Assembly (NCBI GenBank): GCA_024278255.1
Contig: JAJRTP010000431.1
Coordinates: 1 to 29,979, forward strand
Reading direction: 5' to 3'
Length of the DNA: 29,979 nucleotides
DNA from: Chloroflexota bacterium
Lineage (GTDB): Bacteria; Chloroflexota; Anaerolineae; Promineifilales; Promineifilaceae
A model generated the notes under the pieces. That model saw nothing but the letters and a program-made list of their open reading frames with translations, did not search any database and was not told the origin of the DNA. Shown in pieces: positions 7,199 to 16,543 of this stretch. Numbering within the stretch: position 1 is the stretch's first letter; each line of letters opens with the position of its first letter. The position numbers and the translations under genes are program-made.

Positions 7199-8803
7199 AT
7201 GATCAATAAAAAATCACTATTGTACAGTGCCATTCTATTTCTCATCGTAGCAATGTTTATCCTCTCACAAAGCCGCCCCGGAAATATTGCTATTGCTCAA
7301 GAAAGCGATACAGCCGAATCAGTTGTTCAGGTTGAAAGCAGCCAAGAAGGTGTAGCGGCCGTTGCGGAACAAAATATAGAGTTAGAGTATCTTTCTCAGC
7401 CACCACAATTAACAGAAATACAATTGGCTCAACTTGAAGAAATGAATTTACAGGTAAATCTTCCCGGGCCGGCACTACCCCTGGCTGAAGAACAAATCGA
7501 GGGACCATTATTGGAAACTGAAACAGTTATCAATAGAAATGCCAGACAAGTCCCCGGATCGCCGTTGGCCAATGGAGATTTTTCGATATTTCGAAAAAGA
7601 TCTATTTGGAGTACACAGGCGGCAAACAGCCGCTCGAACGTGAGTGAAGTTAGCGTGGCTGGCAGCGGGAAATATATGTTTGCCACAGGGAACTGGTGGG
7701 CGGCCAAATCGACTAACGGAGGGAAAAACTGGACCTATGTAAATCCTTATAGTGGCATGTCTCGTTTTTGTTGCGATCAAATTGTTATGTATGATAAAGC
7801 CAGGAATCTTTTACTATGGTTGCGAATGTCACGGTTTGTAAGTGGAGAAAGCAACCTATACAAGATTCTTGCCTCAACAAATGGCGGTGCAAGTTGGACG
7901 GCCTGGAATTTCTACTCGCCAAGTGGAGAATGGTATGATTACCCACATTGGGCACTCTCAAACGATTTTATTTATCTGGCCACCAACTCATTTGACAACA
8001 CTGGTGGAGGAGGGTGGACGCGAACCAGAATGCTTCGCTTACCCCTTGATTCATTCCGGGATAAAGTAACCGTTTACTATTCATTCCATGACAATTTTAG
8101 TGAATTTAATGCGACTCCAACCCAAGGTGCTACCGATACTATGTATTGGGGAACACACATCTCCACTTCCAGTTTGAGAATACGGGAATGGCCTGAGGAC
8201 TCCAATACAATTACAGTCTATACCAGAACTATTCCAGCCTGGACATCAACAGGCAGAGGTAGTGCTGATTGTGGCCATAACTATAACTGGGGAGGACGAA
8301 CAGATCATCGTATTTTAGTCGGGTGGGTTGCAAAGGGTGAAATAGGCTTCATGTGGAATGTTCAGGAAGGAAACGGGTTCACATTCCCCTATGTTAATGC
8401 GGCTACATTTAAGGAAAGTGACAAAAGCTACATAGGAAGACCTCTTGTTTGGAATCCAAATTATTGCTGGCTTTATCCGAGCATGTCTGTAAATGCCCGG
8501 GGAGACTTAGGTATGGTTATCAATGGCGGGACTACACCCAACTTATATGCAAGTATTGATGATGACTACAATGGTACTCCCCCAGGTTGGGAAGTGAAGT
8601 GGGTACATTCCAGTTATGCCAGACCCAGTGATGACAAATGGGGTGATTACAATACATCACGACCCAATAGCCCAACTGATATCAACTGGATTGGTGGCGG
8701 ACACACTATTTTCCAGAACACCTGCTGTAAAGCCAGTATTTGGTTCTTTGCTTTCGGACGGCAACGAGACAGCAATTCTTACTGGTATTGGCAAAACAAA
8801 TAG
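7199..8803 (+). CDS. Exported BNR/Asp-box-like protein, unknown function
   Basis: A 534-residue secreted protein. A hydrophobic signal sequence (about 6-24) is followed by a low-complexity acidic linker to about 110, then a large aromatic-rich domain. Two segments look like BNR/Asp-box turns of sialidase-like propellers: KSTNGGKNWTYVNP and ASTNGGASWTAWNF. Paired cysteines (FCCDQ and NTCCK) suggest disulfides outside the cytoplasm. I see no complete sialidase active-site set, so binding is as likely as catalysis. Residues 87-104 (NLPGPALPLAEEQIEGPL) closely match a stretch of the product encoded at 9000, tying the two proteins together. The gene has a strong ribosome site and a 14-bp hairpin 40 bp after the stop. 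The specific family is not recognised. Confidence 0.7.
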   Translation: MINKKSLLYSAILFLIVAMFILSQSRPGNIAIAQESDTAESVVQVESSQEGVAAVAEQNIELEYLSQPPQLTEIQLAQLEEMNLQVNLPGPALPLAEEQIEGPLLETETVINRNARQVPGSPLANGDFSIFRKRSIWSTQAANSRSNVSEVSVAGSGKYMFATGNWWAAKSTNGGKNWTYVNPYSGMSRFCCDQIVMYDKARNLLLWLRMSRFVSGESNLYKILASTNGGASWTAWNFYSPSGEWYDYPHWALSNDFIYLATNSFDNTGGGGWTRTRMLRLPLDSFRDKVTVYYSFHDNFSEFNATPTQGATDTMYWGTHISTSSLRIREWPEDSNTITVYTRTIPAWTSTGRGSADCGHNYNWGGRTDHRILVGWVAKGEIGFMWNVQEGNGFTFPYVNAATFKESDKSYIGRPLVWNPNYCWLYPSMSVNARGDLGMVINGGTTPNLYASIDDDYNGTPPGWEVKWVHSSYARPSDDKWGDYNTSRPNSPTDINWIGGGHTIFQNTCCKASIWFFAFGRQRDSNSYWYWQNK

Positions 8804-8843
8804 TTGTTTTAATAGCTCTTTGTTTCAAATGTAGAGTTTTGAT

Positions 8844-8879
8844 GGCTCAGTGTAATGTAAATATTCATTGCACTGAGCC
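8844..8879 (+). terminator. Stem-loop after BNR-like gene
   Basis: GGCTCAGTGTAATG (8844-8857) pairs with CATTGCACTGAGCC (8866-8879) over 14 positions with one G-T pair and an 8-nt loop. No T-run follows, so termination may be partial. A further 110 bp of AT-rich sequence precedes the next gene and may hold its promoter. Confidence 0.6.
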
Positions 8880-8999
8880 TCTCTAAATAGATCATCTTGA
8901 GCAGAATTTCATGGAACCTTTTGGCCATTAGCAACGTCTATTACTTTAGTAGATTATAAAGTAATATTTTAATTATGAGAATGTAAATGGAGGCCTAAA

Positions 9000-9737
9000 A
9001 TGTACCCTAAAACAGTTATTTTTCTGGGAATTCTGCTTTTCTTAACAATTTCGTGTACTGTTTCTACTCAATCGGTAGAACCAAATTTAGCCCCTGAGGG
9101 AAAATCAAGTCAGACTCTAGACGGAGAAGAACCTGCGAGCAATAATGCACTAGCTACAATGCCATCACCCATCACTTCTAACGAAGTTGTTAGGCAGGAA
9201 AACACAGAATCGTCAGGGGAAAACCATGCTGAGGTTGCAGAAGACGTTGTGATTCCTAATTCCGAAGAACCAGACATTGATGCAAATGAACGTAACGATA
9301 TGCTAGATGAAGTCAATCTGGAAGGACCAGCATTACCCACAAGCGATGCACCAGTTGAAGGCCCTTTATCTGGTAGCCAAAGCGGCCCTTCCGGGGGACA
9401 ACAAGCTAAGGGTACAGGAAATGTAACGATTACAACGATCATTTACGATGGAAATGGTGCACAGGAACCAGACGAACACGTAGATGTGTTAAATGACGAT
9501 ACAAAGCCTGTACAATTAAAAGGGTGGACATTGCGTAACGAGGCCAATCATGTATTTACATTTCCCCAATATGTCATCCAGCCAGGAGGAACGTGTCGAA
9601 TCTATACTAATGAACAACATCCTGAATGGTGTGGCTTCAGCTTTGGTGTAAACTCTTCACTCTGGAACTCTAACGGCGGTTGTGCTTATTTATATGATAG
9701 TGCGGGTAATTTAGTAAGTGACTACTGCTATCCTTGA
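9000..9737 (+). CDS. Lipoprotein with C-terminal lamin tail domain
   Basis: A 245-residue lipoprotein. The N-terminal signal ends at a lipobox (LTISC, Cys19). A long acidic, Ser/Glu/Pro-rich linker (20-138) leads to a C-terminal domain (about 139-245) with the lamin-tail-domain pattern: NVTITTIIYDGNG, EHVDVLNDDTKPVQLKGWTL, HVFTFPQYVIQPGGTCRIYT, and the final LYDSAGNLVSDYCY. Bacterial LTDs are extracellular immunoglobulin-like modules, often on surface or nuclease proteins; here no enzyme domain accompanies it. Residues 106-123 (NLEGPALPTSDAPVEGPL) match the motif in the 7199 gene product. GGAGG lies six bases before the ATG. It converges on the WecB-like gene, with only 12 bp between the two ends. 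Confidence 0.8.
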   Translation: MYPKTVIFLGILLFLTISCTVSTQSVEPNLAPEGKSSQTLDGEEPASNNALATMPSPITSNEVVRQENTESSGENHAEVAEDVVIPNSEEPDIDANERNDMLDEVNLEGPALPTSDAPVEGPLSGSQSGPSGGQQAKGTGNVTITTIIYDGNGAQEPDEHVDVLNDDTKPVQLKGWTLRNEANHVFTFPQYVIQPGGTCRIYTNEQHPEWCGFSFGVNSSLWNSNGGCAYLYDSAGNLVSDYCYP

Positions 9738-9749
9738 TAACAAAAGTGT

Positions 9750-10553
9750 CTAATTTCGACTGTGGTCAATCGAGTTTCTTTTAACCTGGGTAAGAGACCT
9801 GATTCGCTGTTTGAAAATACGCCAGAAAAAAAGAGGGTTGCCCACAAGATACCGCTGCCATAAACGGTGCGGCTCGATGAGCAGACGACCCAGCCATTCC
9901 AAACCATTTTCTGTCATCCAACGGGGGGGACGATTCAATTCTCCAGACAAGTAGTCGAATACGGCCCCGCCAGTAAGCGCGATATTAGCATCAATTCTGT
10001 CCCAATTCTCCATGAGCCATTTTTCCTGGCGGGGCATGCCTAAACCTAAAACCAGGATATTGGGTTTCACATTGTTAATTGCCCGAATGGTGTTCTCATT
10101 ATCTTCGCTGCCAAGTTGTTGATCAAAATAGCCATGCTGAATGCCTGTTATTTGTAAAGCCGGATGGTGCGCTTGTAAAGCCGCCGCCGCTTTTTCGGCA
10201 ATGCCGGGGCGTGCGCCTAAAAAGTAAAATGTGTAACCACGTGATTCGGCAAATTCGGCTAGTTGCCACATCCAATTGGCATAGGTTATGCGCGGGGGAA
10301 TATCATATCCCAGAATGCGGCCGCCCAGCCTCACGCCGGCTCCGTCACAAAATACGATCTCGGCCCCGTTCAGTAAATCACGCAGCCAGGGATTGTCTAT
10401 TGTTAGATTCAGGCAATTGATATTGACGTTCAAAACCAGAGCGTGATCGCCTGACTCAATATATTTTTCTATCGCTTTGTGCAATTCCGGCACTATCAGT
10501 GCATCTACACGCACGCCTAAAATATTGTATTGAGGGAATTTGTTGTCTACCAT
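9750..10553 (-). CDS. WecB/TagA/CpsF family glycosyltransferase
   Basis: A GT26-family enzyme (267 residues) of the type that adds N-acetylmannosaminuronate, N-acetylmannosamine or a related sugar to a lipid-linked acceptor. Family signatures: NILGVRVDALIVPELH (9-24), VNINCLNLTIDNPWLRDLL, EIVFCDGAGVRLGGRILG (65-82), YFLGARPGIAEKAA, and LVLGLGMPRQEKWL (about 168-181) followed by ALTGGAVFDYLSGELNRPPRWM. It is peripheral to the membrane and the last intact gene of the polysaccharide operon, 11 bp after the polymerase gene. No obvious ribosome site is seen, so translational coupling is likely. Its presence alongside a UDP-sugar dehydrogenase fits use of an N-acetyl-hexosaminuronate donor (inference). 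Confidence 0.93.
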   Translation of the reverse strand: MVDNKFPQYNILGVRVDALIVPELHKAIEKYIESGDHALVLNVNINCLNLTIDNPWLRDLLNGAEIVFCDGAGVRLGGRILGYDIPPRITYANWMWQLAEFAESRGYTFYFLGARPGIAEKAAAALQAHHPALQITGIQHGYFDQQLGSEDNENTIRAINNVKPNILVLGLGMPRQEKWLMENWDRIDANIALTGGAVFDYLSGELNRPPRWMTENGLEWLGRLLIEPHRLWQRYLVGNPLFFWRIFKQRIRSLTQVKRNSIDHSRN

Positions 10554-10564
10554 CTGATTCGACT

Positions 10565-11926
10565 TTATGGTGAGGAAACGTATTGTTTGATCAGATCAAC
10601 TCTAACATAAGCTAACGCAATGGTCGTCCAAACTAAAAGAACCACGGATAAGTCAAAATAAAGACCATAAGCAACAGCTAGTATATTTAGCGCCAGGAAA
10701 ATGGTGGTAATGGTAAGAAAGTATTTCAAGACCTCCGGCAAGGGCGCCTGATCGGCCAGTTTTATTTGATAGATGATTTTTGCCCAAATGCTGGCTATGG
10801 CAAATAAATAGAACAGTAACCCAACCAGGCCAAAACGAAACAAGGTAGCCAGATATTCCCCATGGGTACCGGCCGGAGCCAAATTAACTGTAGCGACTTC
10901 GCGCGGCGTTCCCCAGCCGGTGAACGGCCGTTCCAACCATAAATCTATTGTTGCCTGATATACGTCAAACCGGCTGGTAAAACTATTTGCCCGCAAATCG
11001 AAGAAAAAGCTGTTCAGCGCGGAAGTTGTTGCTGGTTCTAATACGCCAATAAATAAAACAGCCAGAAAGAAAACGACAGCCAATAACGGCACAACAAACA
11101 GAGGGAATTTAAGTGTACGCTGCCAATTGAGTGCTGAGACAAGAATAATCGCCAAGGCAAAAGCCCCAATGCCTACCCGCGCCGCAATCAGCAAAAAAAT
11201 CATTAAGGCCAGTAATAGTAAGATGAGCAATAAAACTTTGAGTTTGCCTTTATACAACCGAAAAGCAAACCACAACCAACCCAAAAAAATCAAAAAGGCA
11301 ATACTGGCCTCATTGGGAAACAGAAAAATAGAACTGACACGCGGATATCTGATAGATCCCAATACGGCATTCGGGCGGCCAATTTCTCTAAGAATAATAT
11401 TTTCCTGAACAAACTGTGATTGACGAATACCACTTGGCAAGATATCGCTCACAATCAAAGCATTGAACTGTGCGGGAATAAGTCTGAGGGCAAAGGCTAA
11501 ACCAACCAGGGTGGCAACGGCCGCCAAGACTAAAATAACTTTTATAGTGCGCCTGACATCCGAACCATCCCGCGTATCGTTGATAATTATCAGAAATACT
11601 AACAGCCCACTTATGTAAGCCATCAGGTTACGGCCGAAAACAATCCAGTTGCTGCCCGGTGCGATTGAAATGGCCGCAACAAGCTGCCATAACATAAACA
11701 CCAGGAACAAAACGGCCGTCAATGGAACGACGATCTTACGCTTGATTAACACCAGTTTGAGAAATGCCCAAAGCAACAAAATTGTGGGCACAATTTGCTC
11801 TAATCCCAAAAGCCACAGCACAGGCAAGGCCAGGAATATCAAGTGTACGTCTGTCAGAGGGCGGGTAAAGGGCCAAACTGCCATGCTTTTATTAGCTGCT
11901 GGAGCCGCTTTTGCAGGAAGAGTCAT
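10565..11926 (-). CDS. O-antigen polymerase/ligase family membrane protein (Wzy-like)
   Basis: A 453-residue membrane protein with about eleven to twelve hydrophobic segments. It carries the Wzy_C-type hallmark: a large loop (about 275-365) containing ERPFTGWGTPREVATV and then a GTHGEYLATLFRFGLVGLL stretch, where Gly-Trp-Gly and His-Gly-Glu-Tyr-Leu are the conserved core. Members either polymerise lipid-linked repeat units or ligate glycan to an acceptor; in an operon with flippase and chain-length genes, polymerisation is more likely. The start has AAGGTGG seven bases upstream. The upstream gene ends 13 bp away. Confidence 0.87.
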   Translation of the reverse strand: MTLPAKAAPAANKSMAVWPFTRPLTDVHLIFLALPVLWLLGLEQIVPTILLLWAFLKLVLIKRKIVVPLTAVLFLVFMLWQLVAAISIAPGSNWIVFGRNLMAYISGLLVFLIIINDTRDGSDVRRTIKVILVLAAVATLVGLAFALRLIPAQFNALIVSDILPSGIRQSQFVQENIILREIGRPNAVLGSIRYPRVSSIFLFPNEASIAFLIFLGWLWFAFRLYKGKLKVLLLILLLLALMIFLLIAARVGIGAFALAIILVSALNWQRTLKFPLFVVPLLAVVFFLAVLFIGVLEPATTSALNSFFFDLRANSFTSRFDVYQATIDLWLERPFTGWGTPREVATVNLAPAGTHGEYLATLFRFGLVGLLFYLFAIASIWAKIIYQIKLADQAPLPEVLKYFLTITTIFLALNILAVAYGLYFDLSVVLLVWTTIALAYVRVDLIKQYVSSP

Positions 11927-11939
11927 CTAGAAGCCACCT

Positions 11940-12878
11940 TTACCGGATTGAGTAACCATATCGAAGCATCACCGGTAAACCTAATAATCCCAACATCTTC
12001 TGGTGTATAGATGGCATCTGACGCCGCCATCCCTCGTCAAAAGAAACATGTATCGTCTTTTGAGTAAATCGTAATGGATTACCGCCTACGCTGTGCGTCG
12101 GTTCTATTTGAACAGGGTCAGTCTGAAGAATGTCCAGAGGGATATGGGCGAGATTGAGTTTTGCCAAAGCCGAACCCAGGGTACTTGTGAGGTTTTGTAC
12201 CAGGTCTTCATACCGCAACACGGTGTAATAGGGCAATTGACGGCCGATAAAGGCTGCATAGAGATTTTCCACAGACCAGGTTATGATCGCTCGTGAGGTT
12301 GAGCGGCGCGGCATTTGCCGCCCGGTTTCGATGACGCCTAACTCTTGTTTGCGGCGTTTGTTCCAGGAATAGGCTACAGCACGGCCGTCACGAACCAGAT
12401 GCAGTACACGCAAATCAATCTCCGGTATTTGCGCCAATATATAAAGATGGGAAGGCACTTTTGAAGAATCCACAATAATTTGCTGGCCCGATTCTCGCCA
12501 AATCGCGTCATAAAGTTGCGCCAGGCCGGTTAAAAATTCTTCCGAAAGTTTGCGATTCGGCCAAAATGGCAGCGTCAACCTCGGCAAATTGCGCGTTCTG
12601 TCCACTGTTTGAGCCATAGCACTCATTTTGTCTATAGCCACGCCCGCTTTTTGCAAATGCATATAAACGTTGGCCCATAACTCACACTCAGACAACAATG
12701 CCCCGCACCCGCACAACCGGTCTGCCGCCACCCAATATTCGGCAAAATAACGCGCCTCGCCTATGGAAAAACAACCGGGTAAATTCCCCAAGATCATTTC
12801 CAGAAGAGTAGAACCGCTGCGCCCGGCGCCAGCAACATACAATATGGGAATCGTTTGGCTTTCCAGGGGCTTAGTCAT
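11940..12878 (-). CDS. PAPS-dependent sulfotransferase family protein 1
   Basis: A 312-residue sulfotransferase-fold protein that would move sulfate from PAPS to a glycan hydroxyl. The 5'-phosphosulfate loop is YVAGAGRSGSTLLEMILG (GRSGST at 19-24); the 3'-phosphate binding segment is LRVLHLVRDGRAVAYSWNKR. A CGCGALLSECELW segment is shared with the second sulfotransferase (14038-15003), which also has the same HSVGGNPLRF/HTVSGNPVRF motif near the C-terminus, so they are paralogues. Its ATG overlaps the upstream glycosyltransferase stop by 8 bp. With no signal or membrane segment, it probably acts on cytoplasmic or lipid-linked precursors. Sequence identity to described bacterial carbohydrate sulfotransferases could not be tested. 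Confidence 0.87.
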   Translation of the reverse strand: MTKPLESQTIPILYVAGAGRSGSTLLEMILGNLPGCFSIGEARYFAEYWVAADRLCGCGALLSECELWANVYMHLQKAGVAIDKMSAMAQTVDRTRNLPRLTLPFWPNRKLSEEFLTGLAQLYDAIWRESGQQIIVDSSKVPSHLYILAQIPEIDLRVLHLVRDGRAVAYSWNKRRKQELGVIETGRQMPRRSTSRAIITWSVENLYAAFIGRQLPYYTVLRYEDLVQNLTSTLGSALAKLNLAHIPLDILQTDPVQIEPTHSVGGNPLRFTQKTIHVSFDEGWRRQMPSIHQKMLGLLGLPVMLRYGYSIR

Positions 12879-14025
12879 AAACTTCTGGCTTTTCCATTTT
12901 CTCGCTTAACGCCTGCTGAATTAAGTTGTCCATCTTTTCACTTTGGCGTTCCCAACTTTGTTCCTGGGCTTTCCGTATTCGCGCCTGTCGCAAATCTGGC
13001 ATGTCATTTTGGGCATCTTCTATTGCCCGAATAAATTCTTCTCTGGTCTGGCATACGGAAATGATGTCTTGAAAATCATGTAAATCTGTCAGGCCAATAG
13101 ATACAACAGGTTTTCCCGTTGCCAGGTATTCGTAGAATTTGGCTGGTAACACACCATCAATATAGGGTATCTGCTTGTAAGGTAACAATAAAACATCAAC
13201 GTCTTTTAACAAAACGGGAAGCTGGTAATGAGGTAATGGGCCAATTATTTCGGTTTCGTCAGAAAAGCCATTTAGAGGAAACCGAGTAGGGCCAATCAGC
13301 CTTAAAGGAAAATGATAGCTCACTTCCCGTAACAAGGATACATCAATAGCAACGCCTATTGTGCCTGCATAGGCGCACAAAGGACGGCCGTTTTCAGGAT
13401 ACGGTTTGTCAGATTGCGCTGCGGAAAATCTGGACAGGTTCACGGCCGTTGGCATGGGGATAACCCGGTCATTAAATTGAGCCGTTCGCTCGATGTTTTT
13501 CCGGGAATCAGCCCACACCATGTCTACTTGTTCTGAAAGTTCCTCTTCAACCCAGCGCCGGTGAATATGAGGATCATTAGGCCAATCACTGGCACACCTG
13601 TAAATAGAAACATCCGGCTGCAACAAATCTTGCAACTGTATGGTAGCGGGAATAGGCACATAATGGATCAAGGTCAAAGGGCGATTTATTCCCTTTTTCT
13701 CCAGTATACGAGCTAATCTGGGAATAAAATAATGATGATTCAAATTTGTGCCAATCACGCCTATATCCGGCAAGGTGCGGGGTGATACAAGGGTAACGCC
13801 CGGCGATACTTCCTGACGAAACATACCGGATGCGGTTGTCTGACCGCTTAATCGCCCCCAAACCCGCTTTATTTCTGTAAGGTGAGGCCAGCGTTTAGGG
13901 ATGGGTTCTACGAAATAGACCTGATACCCCTTTTGGGCAAGCCCGGCTGCGATATTATGGGCGCTTTGCCAGGTCATATGCCAATGTATCACGGAAACAA
14001 CAATAACAGTTCCTTTATTTGCCAT
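12871..14025 (-). CDS. Glycosyltransferase, TuaH/GT4-like
   Basis: A 384-residue GT-B-fold glycosyltransferase. The N-terminus (VIVVSVIHWHMTWQSAHNIA) resembles the TuaH-like group of teichuronic-acid-type enzymes, which begin similarly. The middle has SIYRCASDWPNDPH and VDMVWADSRKNIERTAQFND; the C-terminal donor domain has LCAYAGTIGVAIDVSLL, a DVDVLLLPYKQIPY segment and LPAKFYEYLATGKPVVS, with Glu in the position used for nucleotide-sugar binding. The ATG follows a GAGGA site at short spacing and comes 12 bp after the second sulfotransferase stop; its end overlaps the first sulfotransferase by 8 bp. Donor and linkage are unknown. Confidence 0.85.
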   Translation of the reverse strand: MANKGTVIVVSVIHWHMTWQSAHNIAAGLAQKGYQVYFVEPIPKRWPHLTEIKRVWGRLSGQTTASGMFRQEVSPGVTLVSPRTLPDIGVIGTNLNHHYFIPRLARILEKKGINRPLTLIHYVPIPATIQLQDLLQPDVSIYRCASDWPNDPHIHRRWVEEELSEQVDMVWADSRKNIERTAQFNDRVIPMPTAVNLSRFSAAQSDKPYPENGRPLCAYAGTIGVAIDVSLLREVSYHFPLRLIGPTRFPLNGFSDETEIIGPLPHYQLPVLLKDVDVLLLPYKQIPYIDGVLPAKFYEYLATGKPVVSIGLTDLHDFQDIISVCQTREEFIRAIEDAQNDMPDLRQARIRKAQEQSWERQSEKMDNLIQQALSEKMEKPEVYD

Positions 14026-14037
14026 AATTCCTCAAGA

Positions 14038-15003
14038 TTAGTTTTTAGGTTCGCATGGGTTTTCTTTTGCTTTTTTTTTCCTGACGGGAAATCCGTATTG
14101 TAACAAGAAAGGCCAGGTAATGGCTGTGACAATTTGTTTATCCCGTTTGGACATGGCTTCTTGCCATTCATTGTCCAGTTTTAATTGAATTTCACCTTTC
14201 TGAAAACGAACCGGATTACCTGAAACGGTATGGTTTTCCTGTTGTAAAGTAACGTGGTTTTCGTTTATAAAGTTCAAACTGATTGTGTCAAGCTGTAAAC
14301 TTTTACATACCAATTTGATTGAACCGGTCGGTTCGCAAATAATATCTTTATATCTGAGCCGAAAATAAGTTTGCGCCCTGACTTTACCTGCCTCCGCCAG
14401 GATATTTCGATAAAACCATTCCCACGCTGAATGGCGCGGTGAAAAAACCGGCATAAAGGAAGTTTCGTTCACCACATGAGGCTGAACTTTTTTTCGCTGC
14501 CAGGAATAGGCAACCGCCCTGCTATCACGCACCAGGTGTATCACGTGCAAATCAATTTCTGGAAGTGTGCTTAACAAATAATAACTGGAAACGTCTTTGG
14601 ATGAATCTATAATAATTTCTTTGCCAGACACTTTCTTTATAGCTTGATACAAGGCAATAAGAATATCGGTATAATTCTTTTTATCTTTTTTATAAGATTG
14701 GGTTTGCCAGGGTGATAACATTGCCGGAATGTAACGGATACGGTCTACTTTTTGTCGTAAAGCCAGAATTTCCGGGAAGTTTATTTTTCGGCTGCCAAAG
14801 GCTTCGGTGAATACGGCCGTCCAGAACGGACATTCCCGAAACAAACGGCCGCAACCACAAAGCTCTGCCTTATAATCCTGCCGCCAAAAATGGCGAATCT
14901 CACCCACAGAGACGAAGGCGTCTATTTGCCCCAGCATTCTTTCCAGCAAAGTGCTGCCACTGCGCCCGCTGCCAGTAATAAACAAAACTTTTATGTTTTC
15001 CAT
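14038..15003 (-). CDS. PAPS-dependent sulfotransferase family protein 2
   Basis: A 321-residue paralogue of the 11940-12878 product. It has FITGSGRSGSTLLERMLG (GRSGST at 13-18), LCGCGRLFRECPFW, the 3'-phosphate segment LHVIHLVRDSRAVAYSWQRK, and HTVSGNPVRFQ. I start at the ATG at 15003, one base after the flippase TAA, rather than at the TTG at 15012. The C-terminus is very lysine-rich. The two sulfotransferases bracket a single glycosyltransferase, which suggests two different sulfation positions or acceptors in one glycan (inference). The gene is more AT-rich than the initiation genes at 711-3610. Confidence 0.87.
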   Translation of the reverse strand: MENIKVLFITGSGRSGSTLLERMLGQIDAFVSVGEIRHFWRQDYKAELCGCGRLFRECPFWTAVFTEAFGSRKINFPEILALRQKVDRIRYIPAMLSPWQTQSYKKDKKNYTDILIALYQAIKKVSGKEIIIDSSKDVSSYYLLSTLPEIDLHVIHLVRDSRAVAYSWQRKKVQPHVVNETSFMPVFSPRHSAWEWFYRNILAEAGKVRAQTYFRLRYKDIICEPTGSIKLVCKSLQLDTISLNFINENHVTLQQENHTVSGNPVRFQKGEIQLKLDNEWQEAMSKRDKQIVTAITWPFLLQYGFPVRKKKAKENPCEPKN

Positions 15004-15004
15004 G

Positions 15005-16543
15005 TTATCCAATGCGCGAGCGAAGCGTATGCAAAAATTCGCGGTCTTCCTCGTCCAGCCCTAAAAGTAACAACGTACCTGCAAAAACTGTTACGGCGAA
15101 AACGGCTGTGCCCGTCACCATCAACACAGGCAGCCAATCTATCCAGTAATTCCAGGCAGCTAACACCAAAGTTGTCATCCCTGCTGCTACCAATCCTTTA
15201 ACATACCGACGGTCATAAGGCCAGATACGCAAGGAGTATCTGACGGCTAACAAGCCATACAAATACAAAACCGAAACGGTTATCGTCGTCGCTATGGCCG
15301 CTCCCACAAATCCATAGTTCGGGATTAACAGGACATTCAACAGCACATTGAAAACAAACATGATTACCGAAGCTGCAAACCATCTTTTTTGACGACCTGT
15401 CATCGTCAATATCACCCCAACAGCTCCCGTTGAAGCATTCACCATCTGACCAATAGCTAATATAACTAAAGCAGAAGCCCCCACAACAAATATAGACCCA
15501 AAAACGACCTGCAACAACGCTTGTGGGACAAATACCAACGTTAAAAATACAGGGATACTCACATAAATGCCCCACTTTGTATTTACCTGGAATATCGCCT
15601 CCATTTCTGTCATATTCTTCTTATGGTACAAATGGGCAATAAACGGCGTCAAAACCGTGTTAAAAGCAAACAAAATAATAGCAAAGACAATGGCGAACTG
15701 AGAAGCTGCCTGATAAATGCCCACATCTGCGGCTGGACGAAAATAACCAATCAAAACCCGATCAACCCGGCTCATCAAAATACCAAAAAAACCAGCGAAA
15801 GCCGTAGGTAATGAATATATCAAGACTGTCTTGGCTGAAACCGGGGATGTTTCCGCCGCAATGTTCTGAATTCTTGTCAACTTGTATAAATAATAAACAG
15901 CTACGCTTAAACCGGCGGCAAAGGCCACAACGTAGGCGATGACGGCGCTTAATATATTTTCTGACAGAAAATACAACAATAAAAACACCAACAAGTTCAC
16001 CAGGGATGGAATCACATCCGTCGCCAATACGGAATACCTCATCTTTTTCGATACTCTTGTGGCGGCAGAAACAACTCTGAGAACAGCCATAAAGGGCAGC
16101 ATCCAGACAAACCAACGGAATATCGGTACCAAATCCGGCTTCTGGAAAACGGTTTCTCCTAGCCAGGGAGCCAACAGAAAAATTGCTGTACTGGTTAACA
16201 GGGATACAATCAAAATGAGATTTGAGGAGTGCTTGACGATGTGATTAAAACGGCCGTCTCTTTCCGACCAATAACGGGACCCAAAATGAATCACCCCATT
16301 ATGCATTCCCAAAGGCAGCAAAATGCTAATAATGCGTAAAAAATTCCAGGCAATAGCAAACAAACCAAACGCCTCAACACCCAACAGCCGGGCAATGAGA
16401 GCCAAGCGAAAAAAATCCAATCCTGTACTGAAAACCTTTCCCCCCAGGGTAAGTGTTGCCTCGCCTGCCATTTGATTGATTTGGGAATCAGGCGGAACTT
16501 GCGGGTCTACTTCTCCTTTTGCGACGCTGGCTTCAATTTTCAT
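15005..16543 (-). CDS. Oligosaccharide flippase (Wzx-like)
   Basis: A 512-residue multi-pass protein of the polysaccharide-transporter (MOP/MATE) superfamily that moves lipid-linked repeat units across the membrane. About 12-14 hydrophobic segments are seen. The family start GEATLTLGGKVFSTGLDFFR and LLGVEAFGLFAIAWNFLRI (a 'lG...fGlfala' pattern), and the later LIYSLPTAFAGFFGILMSRV with DRVLIGYFRPAADVGIYQAA are typical. I place the start at the ATG at 16543, with AGGAG four bases upstream; a more distant ATG at 16594 would overlap the TPR gene by 62 bp. At 16543 the overlap is 11 bp, consistent with coupled translation. Confidence 0.9.
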   Translation of the reverse strand: MKIEASVAKGEVDPQVPPDSQINQMAGEATLTLGGKVFSTGLDFFRLALIARLLGVEAFGLFAIAWNFLRIISILLPLGMHNGVIHFGSRYWSERDGRFNHIVKHSSNLILIVSLLTSTAIFLLAPWLGETVFQKPDLVPIFRWFVWMLPFMAVLRVVSAATRVSKKMRYSVLATDVIPSLVNLLVFLLLYFLSENILSAVIAYVVAFAAGLSVAVYYLYKLTRIQNIAAETSPVSAKTVLIYSLPTAFAGFFGILMSRVDRVLIGYFRPAADVGIYQAASQFAIVFAIILFAFNTVLTPFIAHLYHKKNMTEMEAIFQVNTKWGIYVSIPVFLTLVFVPQALLQVVFGSIFVVGASALVILAIGQMVNASTGAVGVILTMTGRQKRWFAASVIMFVFNVLLNVLLIPNYGFVGAAIATTITVSVLYLYGLLAVRYSLRIWPYDRRYVKGLVAAGMTTLVLAAWNYWIDWLPVLMVTGTAVFAVTVFAGTLLLLGLDEEDREFLHTLRSRIG

